A stretch of 64,000 bases of DNA from Lunularia cruciata (Eukaryota; Streptophyta; Marchantiopsida; Lunulariales; Lunulariaceae). This document shows positions 12,064 through 21,828 of the stretch, piece by piece. The translations under genes and the position numbers were made by a program. Location of the stretch: assembly GCA_948567375.1 (NCBI GenBank), contig OX419761.1, positions 32,056,501-32,120,500 of the forward strand, read 5' to 3'. Position 1 is the first letter of the stretch; every line of letters starts with the position of its first letter. A model generated the notes under the pieces. That model was not told where the DNA came from and did not search any database. It saw only the letters and a program-made list of their open reading frames with translations.

Positions 12064-12498
12064 TCAGATGACCAAGCTGAACTTGGACACAAGCTCCCCA
12101 CGTGTGATGTATTGTGTCGAACCACGACCTAGAGATGTTTGGATCTGAAATGGACACCTCTCCACATTGGTCTTCCGTAATTCTAGACCGATAATTGCCG
12201 CCTTCCCCAACATAAGGGGCTGCGCACCAAAGTCTAACAAGACTCTCTGTGGTGTATAGACCTTCCCTAAAGGTCCCACCAAATAGAAAATCCCTCTTTG
12301 GTTATCCAATAGGACAACACCAAGTGTGAACCGCGCTCTCTCAAAGGCCAGTCTAGCTGGCAACTCCTCCAATCTAGCCGTTGCTACCTGACACAAACCA
12401 CTAGTCGCTGAACAAATCCCATGCTCCTCAACCGAGTCAGCTCCACTATCAACCACCTCTGCCCTAGTAGTAGGAACCGCATCATACCTCCGCATCAC
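12064..12498 (-). pseudogene. Aspartic protease of F
   Basis: The frame contains RVLLDFGAQPLMLGKAA, which matches a retroviral-type protease active site except that Ser/Thr of D-S/T-G is Phe, as a C-to-T change would give. The following residues (AIIGLELRKTNVE) continue the fold. It sits between the zinc-knuckle gag and RT on the same strand, as expected. Confidence 0.65.
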
Positions 12499-12678
12499 AA
12501 AGTGTGGTAGCCAACCAAAACATCAGGGTTGGGTCAACTCCCAATGTAAATATGTCACTGGCCAAAAACAAAGGATGCTGCATAATCAGCTAAGCCGCCC
12601 CCAACATCATGCTAGACTCAGTTTGTGTAGTAGTAGGTGGCTGACTAGCAAGTAGTCCATCATGTTCTCCATCACCAC

Positions 12679-13290
12679 CTACCACACTTGCACTAGGATG
12701 TCTAGGAACCATGGATGTCGTCTGCAATGCCTCAGATAGTGTGAAAGACTAGAGAAGTTTGACTTGTCTCCCAACCTTTGTGGGTCCAACTCCATTGATG
12801 CTCCTCTAGGCTCTGGAGCACGTACTGCACTCCTAGTCACTAATGCAGATGCATCCACTTGTGCTGCTCCGCACATGAAATCCAAAGCATCTCTATCACT
12901 AGCATATGAGGTGGAAGCCTCAACACCCGAATCTGATCTCCTCTGAGCAATAGCCATACTAGCCAATCTCTGCTCCAACTGCTCAATCCGAGTAGCCATA
13001 GCTGTGTCATAAGTAAGGGCAGGTACTACACCCCTACTAGGTGTAGATCCTCTACCACCCCGTCCTCCATGAACTGGAGCTCCTCTACTACCTGCCATAG
13101 CAGCCCTACCACTCCGTACCTCCGGGTGTAGGTCAAAACACTGGTCACTAGTGTGACCAAATCTGTAGCAGTGCTCACGTTGCCTCTGTGCTGGGTGTGA
13201 TGCACCAGAGGTATCAAGTCCGCTGCCTTGAGTACACTCTCTCCTATGGTGAAGTCCACCACAAGTCCAACAAGCAACACTACCACTCAC
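12679..13290 (-). pseudogene. Gag C-terminal region of F with zinc knuckles
   Basis: This 203-codon frame starts close to a knuckle-like CWTCGGLHHRREC and a second decayed knuckle, CYRFGHTSDQC, followed by DLHPE. An arginine/glycine-rich stretch follows. Such knuckles bind the element RNA in the virus-like particle. The first knuckle has one residue fewer than the standard CX2CX4HX4C spacing. It lies downstream of gag helices at 13650-14200. Confidence 0.65.
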
Positions 13291-13639
13291 TGGCTGCTGT
13301 TGACCCGCAAATGAAGGTAAGGGTCTAACTCCACTAGGCCCTCCACTCGCTCCATAGGATTTGGGTTGTCCACCCTATCCTCAAAAACCAACTAGGCGTG
13401 GTGCACTCTATTGCACTTTAGAAGAAGCCACAACCGTGGATGAGGTCTCCCTACCAAATTCAGATGTCACCACTCTCTCCTCCACCATGTTGAGCTCAAT
13501 ACGTTCAACCAAACCAAAGACCACTGCCAAAGTAGGCAAAGTAGCCTGTTACAACGTAGCATCACGAACTCTACATCACAACTCCTTGTCTAGTATCCTA
13601 TACCAAAACTGGATTGCTTGGGCCTTAGTAACTCCCTGA

Positions 13640-14600
13640 GTGAAACTGATCAGCCGCCTCATGCGAGTGTATGCCTCGCATAGGCTCTCTCTAGCCTTCC
13701 GCTGGAACTCTTGCAAGCTCCTCAGCTTGTTAGTCCGTACTCCCAAGTAGTTCTACCTCAAACACAAGAAGGACTCCACCATGGGTTAAACCCCGGTACC
13801 ACACCACCTCCTGCAGCAGTACCTCCACTTGTGGTAACACTATCTCCAGCTAGTGCACCTCTACTAGCTCCACCAACACTACTCGAGCTAGAACTCGTAG
13901 GTACAACCAATCTACTCCTAGCCACCAAGCCTGAAGTGATAGAACATAGTTTGGAGACCAATACTATCTCCATAACTCAATCTCCTCCAAATAAACTCTC
14001 CTGAACTCATGGTAGTTGTCCATCGGCAGACCTTCCAAGTGCTGAAACAACCCCTTCCATGCCATGAAAGGTATGAACAAAGTCGGGTTCCGCATCTACT
14101 ATAGATCACACCAACTATTGAACTCCTGGATGAAGTCATCCAACTCAATGGTACCCACTGTACCAGAGTAATGCCTAGGGCCTTTGGAGGCCCCATAAAT
14201 CTCATCTATGTCCCACAACAACGGTGCTAACACAACAAGTGCACTCTCAACTAGATCAGCTCTTGTGTCAAACTCCAACTTAGAGTCAATCTCTTCCCTC
14301 ACTGGGACCTGAAATACAGGCTGATACCAAGCACCACTCCGAGTAAACCCATTGTGTACTGTAGGGCTAACTCCTATGGAATCCCCAAAGAACTCCGTCG
14401 TGACAAAGTAACCACAATTGCAACCGCAATTGCAAATTGCAACAGCAAGTATCCCACCAAGTGCCAATACTAACCAAACACCACCAATTGCCAACAACAA
14501 CCAAGCACCACCAAGTGCCAACACCAATCGAGCACCACCAAATGCCAATACAAACCAAGCACCACCAAGTGCCAAAACTAGCAGAACACTATCCACTAAT
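13640..14600 (-). pseudogene. Gag N-terminal region of F
   Basis: On the - strand, 14596-14099 is an open frame that ends with a segment typical of gag (ELDDFIQEFNSWCDL). In a shifted frame it continues with recognisable gag helices (FIPFMAWKGLFQHLEGL) down to about 13900. Its first part is a run of five 9-residue hydrophobic repeats encoded by a 27-bp minisatellite. The start codon is uncertain. Confidence 0.6.
14454..14588. repeat. 27-bp minisatellite, five units, within F gag
   Basis: Five consecutive 27-bp units start with CCACCAA, and their first halves read CCACCAAGTGCCAA or a near variant. Because the period is a multiple of three, the repeat stays in frame on the - strand and encodes 9-residue units of the type L-V-L-A-L-G-G-A-W. 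Confidence 0.85.
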
Positions 14601-14890
14601 ATAACTGTAACTAAGACAACTATACTAGGGGCAAGGGCGACCTATAACCTGCCATCACAACACGCATTCTCACGGTCTGTAAGTCATCATTTCCTACCTC
14701 ACCAGAGAGAAACAAAGATAGTCTGACTAGTCATCACTCTAGCCTCACTATTGAGAGCACACCAAAGCACCAACACTCAAAATTCAAGGCACCTCACACA
14801 AACACGGTGCACAAATAGGAAGTAAAGAATGGAGGGGTTCCAATCACACAAATGCTAAACAACAACCCTCCATCTCATAAATCAACATAG

Positions 14891-14907
14891 GACCGACTCT
14901 GCCACCA
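14891..14907 (-). other. Possible primer binding site of F
   Basis: The - strand reads TGGTGGCAGAGTCGGTC, which starts with the TGG expected opposite a tRNA CCA end and follows a TATGTCA that could end an LTR. It resembles but does not match the tRNA-iMet site (TGGTATCAGAGC). The tRNA is not identified. Confidence 0.4.
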
Positions 14908-14925
14908 TTTGGCATTTGACATAAT

Positions 14926-15385
14926 TGGAGTACCTATCTATTTCCTAATCTACGAGGATCACCAAGGATCAGTTTCAAGTTCTTTTCACCAAAATCTGAC
15001 ATAACTCCTTCACAAAATCTGACATAAAATCTGACATAAATCCCTAAAAATGGCTGACCAGTAAATCCTCAGCTAACTCTTCACTCGAGCCAAATTGGAA
15101 AAATCAGTTTTGTACAATCTTCAATTCGTGAGAATTTGCTCCCAACTCCACCTTCAATTTCAGTTTTTGAGCTCAACTCATAACAAATTGGTCCGGAGCT
15201 CAAAATGACAGCTATCGCTTGAAAATTGCTTCTCCCTTGGCTCCAAATTTTTCCAGCACTTCCACACACACTCTCTCTTAGGGAAATCTAAACTACTCAA
15301 TCAAGACACCATGATCCACCGAGCTTGGAGATACCACCAACACTTGTAGTTCCTACGCCCAATTTCCTCGGACTCACTTCTCTGA
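14926..15385 (-). other. F 5' region of unclear nature (possible LTR part)
   Basis: This 460-bp stretch, on the - strand, lies between the E LTR piece and the possible primer site. It contains three direct copies of AAAATCTGACATAA-type sequence (about 14991-15043) and no convincing ORF. If F has an LTR of its own, this is its 5' copy. I see no matching copy at the left end of F. Confidence 0.35.
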
Positions 15386-15832
15386 TGTAATCAGATCGTT
15401 TACCACTCAAATCAATCAAACTTAGATAAATACTTGATCTGATCCTCAACAACTTGCCAACAATAGGGCACTGATTATAGTCAAGCCACACCTACTCTAA
15501 CATAGAGACTCCAGATGACGCTCGCCTGCTTTCTGTCCACTCTAGCCAAGAACTCAAAGGCTCAACATCAGAGAAGTGAGCTCTCTAGAGCTACACCCCA
15601 AGGATATACCCCTAATTTTGACGTAGGTCTCCTCCCAATGGTCCCACTGATGGCACACCTGATTGTGCAGACGGTGCAAGTGACAGTGGGCCCCACCATG
15701 AATTCAATACACTGAACCGGGAATCTGACCGTCGGAAAGTAGTCTATGAGTAATGGCCAAAATACCTCTAACTACTATCACTAGAACTCTAGTGTTTGAG
15801 CATCTAGATGCAAAACTACAAATGGCGTGACA
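15386..15832 (-). repeat. Remaining 447 bp of the split family-E LTR
   Basis: It begins AATCAGATCGTTTACCACTC and ends AAATGGCGTGACA, matching the E LTR from the point where 6839-6945 stops. Its outer end abuts the target duplication TTCA. Confidence 0.75.
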
Positions 15833-16473
15833 TTCACGTGTTCTGCCTTTGTCTTACTATAGATTGAGATATCATCCAAGAACACCACCACGGACCAATC
15901 CAACAGTCTATCCAACACCTGATGCATCTGATACATGAAGACTGCTGGAGCATTAGTGAGTCCAAAAGGTAGAACTCTCCACTCAAAATGCCCATACTTT
16001 GTGCAAAAGGCAGTCTTTTGCACATCCTCTCTATCAATAGGAATTTTCCAATAACCTCTACAAAGATCCAACTTGGAAAAGTAACGTGCTACACTTAGTT
16101 GATCAAGCAAGTCATTGATCCGAGGCAAGGGATATGCATTCTTCATAGTTTGCTTGTTGAGCCCATGGTAATCAATACAAAAACAAAGTCCTCCATCCTT
16201 CTTTGGAATAAATAGTACCAATGCTCCACAAGGAGAGGTACTATGTCATATGAAGTCCTTCTCCAACAACTATGTAAGTGTTGTTTGAAACTCCTCAAAC
16301 TCCTTTGGTGAGAGCCGATATATCGGTCTACTCATCGGAGTACTCCTTGGCAATAACTTGATCATGAAGGGCATACTTTGATCAAAGGGTAATCCCTTTG
16401 GCATATCATCCAAAAACATGTCTACAAACTCTTGAACTATCCAATCAACCATCGCTTGATGAGGCTCTTGGCA
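15833..16473 (-). pseudogene. Element D: protease-RT linker and RT
   Basis: The - strand frame opens with CQEPHQAMVDWIVQEFVDM. It continues through PMSRPIYRLSPKEFEE and the RT blocks VLFIPKKDGGLCFCIDYHGL, SKLDLCRGYWKI and LPFGLTNAPAVF, and reaches the active site VVVFLDDISIYS. FLDD is usual for chromovirus-like elements. Joining 26218 to 16473 without A2 keeps the frame (S-K-E-C-Q-E-P-H), and joining 15837 to 6287 without E/F also does. A stop near 16240 and the lost neighbours mark it as a relic. Confidence 0.85.
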
Positions 16474-17161
16474 TGTAACACCCATTTGTGCATGTGTGTG
16501 GTATTGTGATATTTAGCTTGGTATTACAAGTACGTGAGAGATATTATTTATATAGAGATAAAAGATGGTTCTACATTAGTCATGATTAGCTAAAGTTAAT
16601 CATAGCTAAGATAGAGGGGACCTTACTTTAGAGGAAGTAGAAAAGATGAGCACTACTATTTTGGATTCTAGTGTGTTGACTTGGTAATATTCCTAAGTGT
16701 TTGGCTTTGAGGAAAGAGTTGAGAACTCTTGGGCCCGCAAGCCTTTTTGTTTTGGATTCTTCTATAGTCCAAGGATAGCCCATGTGAGGGAATCCTTGAC
16801 TTAGTGGTTGGGTCAAGACAAGATGACATGCTTAAAGGAATATGTCCATATGAATGGATATTCCATTCTAATTTTTTACTTTACTTGACTTTTAGCCTAG
16901 TAACTTGAGTTACTCCAATAATTAGTAACTTTGGTACGTAATTATTTCACAAGTATATAAACAAAGGGTGAGGAGGTACTCATCATCTTTTCATTTGCAA
17001 TTATCTCTCTTTCATTGAGTTCTCTAGTGAGCAATGTCTTGACTCTTGGAGTGTTAGCCTTGGAGGAGTATGATGGAGTTGGGGTTTCTTGCCTTCTTAG
17101 TCCATGGTTCGCTACCATGATAGCCATCAGAGGTTTATAATGAGAGACAGGCCGGCTCACA
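16474..17161 (+). repeat. 5' LTR of A2 (688 bp)
   Basis: It begins TGTAACACCCATTTGTGC and ends GGCCGGCTCACA. It holds the AGTAAC-TTGA-GTTACT inverted repeat and a TATATAAAC box about 60 bp downstream of it. A degraded tRNA-Glu primer site follows at about 17166-17183. Confidence 0.93.
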
Positions 17162-17989
17162 TTTTTTGTTCCATTACCGAGACCTCTCTAGAAGGCAAGA
17201 TAATGTTCCGCATTCAATTCTACATTAGCAGAAGGAGGTTATGAGAGCTCACTTGGAGAGAACATTAGGAGAGGAGAGGGTTGAACTTATGTTAGAGAAC
17301 CAAGATCCATTTGTATAACCTGTAGTTCATTATGATGTCTTTGAAGTGATTTTGTATATCTTGTACACATGAGAGGATTTTGAAAAGATTATGTGAGGTG
17401 GATTGCAGATTTTGGGGATTAAAGTGATTTTGGGTAAAATCTCAAGTTTGATATCTGAACTTGAAATTTCTACACATGATAGCTTGGGTTATCTTTCAGC
17501 TAGCACACTTGGAATTATTGTGAGAGCTATTATGCACATTGGGCTAAAAATTTTGAAAGTTGATAGGGTAAACTATTCCAGCTACTACATGCTCTCTGGA
17601 AAATTGTACAGAGTCTGCCATTTCTTCAATTTTCAATAGATTATTGTGAAACTTTCTCAGACGATTCAGTACTTTATATCCTACCTTCTGACACAAAAAT
17701 TAGAGAGAGATCATTCTTGAGCAGGGAGAAATGAGTTTTTGAAGTGAGAGGGTGGTTTTCAGACCAAATCTGAAATATGTGTGCTAAATAGAAAGGTGTC
17801 TAGGCCAAATGGCTCGATGAAAAGATCTGAAATTTTGCAGGAAAGGACACCCTAGAGATGTGATCACTTGTGAAAAATTTTACAGGACTGTCACATACTT
17901 GTTTAGAGATCTGAGTGAAATTGTGAGGAAGGGTCAATTCTGCAAAGTGGAGATCTCATGCATGAGGAGTTTGAGAGCAACAAAAAGCA

Positions 17990-18492
17990 TGTTTGAGTGT
18001 TTAGATTCATCTTGGGAACATGGAGGGTCACCAAGAGTAGAAATTGAGACAATACAAGGTTCCCCAAGGGTTTGAGGTGATTGTAGGGGTGGATTTGAGG
18101 AAAGAGAGTTTACAATAGAATTTGAAGAGAGTGTTGAGAGGATCCAAAAACCTACACCACTTGGAGGAAAGAGTGAGTCTAAGTGCTTTCTATGTGGATA
18201 GAAGGGACATAAAGAAAGTTCATCTCCATTGACCTTTGAGAGCAAGAGATTGAGGGAAAGGAGAGGCTTACTTGACTTGGGTTTGCATGTTGGACCTTCT
18301 TCACCAAGATTAGGAGGGAGAAGATCTAAGACCAAGGAGTTGTGTGAGGTTTGTGGAGTTGAAGGACTTCCAAAAAGACATGAGTGTAGTGGAGTAAAAT
18401 CACTTTTGGAGACTTTGGTGAAGGATCTTGGAGAGATTCTTAGTACAACTACAAAAATACTACCACCTTCATCAGCTAGTTCTCAAGATTAG
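17990..18492 (+). pseudogene. Leader ORF of A2 (zinc-knuckle protein, one or more breaks)
   Basis: This is collinear with the intact leader ORF of A4 (53771-54268). The knuckle is damaged: the codon after CFLCG is TAG and the last Cys is changed. The C-terminal part from TFESKRLRERRGLLDLG to the stop at 18490 is nearly identical and contains the second Cys-rich motif CEVCGVEGLPKRHEC. Conservation of the reading frame in a second, older copy supports coding in the parent element. Confidence 0.7.
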
Positions 18493-21111
18493 TGATGGAG
18501 ATAATCTTTCAACTTATGGATAAACTATCTATGAGGGTTGATTAATATGCACTCTAGGATTTGATGTTGCTATAGAAATCTTGGAGCAACCTGAACCTTT
18601 TGTGTTCCCTAGGGTGGATTCCTCTCAAATGGTTTTAGTCATGTACATACTCTATTAGTTATAGAGTGAGAGAAAAGAAAAGAGAAAAAAAAATTGAGAG
18701 AAAGAAAGATAGTGAGAGGTTAAGATGGGGAAACTTCCGGTTTTCTTTGGCAAGGATGGAGAAGATGTGGAGGCCTCTATGAGAGACTTCAAGAGAGTTT
18801 GCATAGGAAACAATGAGAGGAGGAAGAATGAGTGGGCCTCATTATTACCAGATTTCTTTGAGGATGCAGCAATTACATGGTATGAGTCAAAATACCAAAA
18901 GAGAGATAGGAGAGATGGGGAAGAGGAGTCTTGGGAGACTTTGACTTCAGCACTCATTGAGAACTTTCTTCCTGATGAGAGTTATGAGAGATTGATGAGT
19001 GAGGTTATCTTTTTCAAGCAAGGAGATGGAGAGAAAGTGAGAGTCTATGTGGAAAGAGTGGAAAAGTTAAAGTCCAGATTTTGCATAGTGTTGAGGAACG
19101 GTGGGGATGATGTGGAAACTACTTGGCATAAGGGCCATGCTCACCAAGAATTTTGTGGGAGGGTTGAGACCACAAATTAGAAGCAAGGTGAGATATGAGA
19201 AACCTTCTTCCAAGGTTGAAGCTATCAAAATTGCAATTCGTATAGAGGAGAGTTTGGAAGGAAATGAGAGTGATTTGGTGGTGAAGGAGGTTGTGCATCC
19301 TCCTCAAGTTTACAAGTATGGTGGAACTTTTGATACTTTGGTGGCAAGGGTTGCACCACAAGTCATTTTTGCTCCAATTCTTGCACCTCCACCAAAGGAT
19401 CCACTTCAAACCATCATAGAACAACTTGCGGATCTCAAGATCAATGTGATGCAACTATGGGAGAAGAGAGAGGTAGATCAGAATGTAGGGAGAGGGCCTA
19501 GGAGTTATAGAAACTATCCATATAGAGGAGGCCAACCAGCCAACAATTTCAATGATAGAAATTGTTTTGGTTGTGGAGGAAGAGGCCATATCCAAAGGAA
19601 TTGCCCAAATTCCACTTACCATGGAGGAAGGGGTTATGAGGGAGCTAATAGAGGGAAAGAGGGAGGTAGTGAAACCCAAGTGGCTCCTAATCCAAACAAA
19701 GGTAAGGAGATAGCATCCATAGATGTGGTTGAGAGCAAGTATGAGAAGGGAGAGTGCTCAAAATCCAAGGGTCTTAATTTGGAGCTTTTGGCACAAGAGA
19801 AGAAGAGAGCTCGTTTTGCAGAGGATGTTCACTCTTCTCAAGGATTTACTCCAAGCAAGGATAATCCTATGTCTACTAGGAGCACTCGCACCTCAACACC
19901 ATCAACAACAAAGACTCCAAGGAAGAAGTTGGGGATGGAGGATTTCTTGATTTCAAAGCAACAATGGAACTACAATGTGTTGGAGGATGTTGGTAGTCAC
20001 AAGACTAACATCATAGTGGGCCAATTGATTGCTTTGAACCCTACCTTGAGAAAGGAGCTTAGAGGTGGTTTGAGTTCTACAAGGAGTAACATGAAGAAGA
20101 AGGCAAAAGCTCTAGTATCTATGGGGGTGGTGGATGCCAAGCCAGCACCATGGGAGGCTTGTGAATATACCTCCAAGATTGATGTGAGAGTGAATGGTCA
20201 CAACATCAAGGATGCATTGGTTGATGGAGGATCAGCAGTAAATGCCATGTCTGAAAGGTTGATGAAGAAGTTGGTATGATACCCTCAAGACCTTTAACAT
20301 TTGTGGTGAGTGTGACAACCCAGAAAATATCACTTTTGTGGTAATCGGGTAAGTAAAGTTTGTTCTCGTAGGGATACAATTCAAAATTAGTCAAATACAA
20401 AGTCAAAAAATAACATGTAGTTCTTCTTGGTTGTGTCTTTAGTCTCTCAGGTAGCAGCTACACCCAAAAGAGAGTAACAAGTTCACAATCTTGACAACTT
20501 GTCACAAATACACACACACATAATCACAACATAGCGAATTCTGTCCAAACAACTCTTGATTGTGATGATTCAGATTCTTCCAAAGATGGCACTTCATTGC
20601 AAAGAAAAATTTTGCCTCAAAATTGTGTTCCACCCCTCCATTGAAGGCACAACTTCCTCAATCAAAATTGCTTCACATCAACTTCGTGTTGCACTCACAA
20701 ATGTAGAATACTACCAACACTACAATTCCTCTCAGATCTATCAAGGCATTGCTCCGATGCACTTCACTCAGGATCAAACACACAAAATGAAGATCAAGGC
20801 TATAGAATCCAACATCCACAGACACACTGACTTGCACTTTGAATTTCTCACAACACTCACAAACACAAACACAAAATTGACAATCGGAATTAAGGTCAAG
20901 CGACGAGCATTGAAAAAAATAGCACTTTGCTTTATCTATCTTCAAAAATATGAATCCTAAACAACATAATACTGTGAATGTTCCTCTTAAATACTGAAGC
21001 AAACGGTAGTTCTCTTCCTAATATACCACTTCCTAACATCTCTTCCTACATGTAGATCCAAACTAACAATGCATCTCTTTATATCTGCCTCTTCCTATCT
21101 CAAAATTGTTA

Positions 21112-21420
21112 CTACCCCGATCCGATGTCTACCTCATCATCGGCTTTCAAACCTGATGATCTTCCTATCACTTCTCCTTGTTTGGGTATATCTGATTCTA
21201 CCAATTCCTTCACTATTTCTACTATCTCTTCTCTACAATCTACAATTGAGGTTATGGGTAATCCATCTACTCCTTTATTTTCCAACCCATTCTTCTCTAA
21301 TGTGTCAAATAACAAGTTCGAAAACACTTGAATTCCTACTTCTGCAACATCAGGTCTAACTACTATCAATTCTTTTGCTAATTCTACTATATCTTCGTCA
21401 AGAATTGTAATTGAAAGCAT
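21112..21420 (-). pseudogene. C-terminal end of the LTR-borne ORF in the short B LTR
   Basis: This 102-codon frame contains EVGIQVFSNLLFDTLEK, then GLPITSIVDCREEIVEIVKE and GEVIGRSSGLKADDEVDIG. The same order and wording occur in the two long B LTRs (near 34180-34408 and 51870-52094). It is the only part of that ORF kept in this short LTR, and its frame is uninterrupted. Confidence 0.65.
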
Positions 21421-21747
21421 GGGTACACTATCTATGCCTTCAATTTGTACCCCACTTTCCCCTAATCACTCATGTCACTGACCCAAAGACACTTACAGTC
21501 TGATCTTGCACTTTGGGTTTATTCATAACTGCTACTTCTCCTTCAATTCCTATTCCATCTTCAATCAGAACTAAAATTGAAGTCATGGGTATCTTAACTA
21601 TCTATTCTTTTTCTATCCTATCTCTCTCTAATGCCTCTGGAAAGATTCTAGAAGTCACATTCATTGCACTTTGAGGTCCGACTATCTCAAATCTAGTCAT
21701 CTTTGTCTTGAGGTGAAGAAGCTTCTAACCCTAAGTTCTGTAAACTT

Positions 21748-21828
21748 GAAGTCTGAAGTCCAAAGTCCAAAGTTTGAAGTCCAAAGTCCGAAGTCTGAAG
21801 TCCGAAGTCCGAAGTCCAAAGTCTGAAG
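21748..21828. repeat. 7-bp microsatellite (GAAGTCC-type), about 11 units
   Basis: Units read GAAGTCT, GAAGTCC or AAAGTCC without spacers. It lies inside the short B solo LTR and has no counterpart in the long B LTRs. Confidence 0.9.

Larger units (their letters stand above)
6288..15832 (-). mobile_element. E/F composite LTR element inserted in D
   Basis: The unit begins TGTCATG and ends GTGACA. It is flanked by the 4-bp direct repeat TTCA (6284-6287 and 15833-15836). Removing it restores the D reading frame at the junction (codons reading K-A-E-H-V-N-H-V-Q-E). Inside are a complete E LTR (6288-6836), an E LTR split into 6839-6945 and 15386-15832, and a retroelement interior F (6946-15385) on the - strand with gag, protease, RT, RNase H, integrase and a PHD finger. 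How F relates to the split LTR is unresolved (see findings). Confidence 0.75.
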
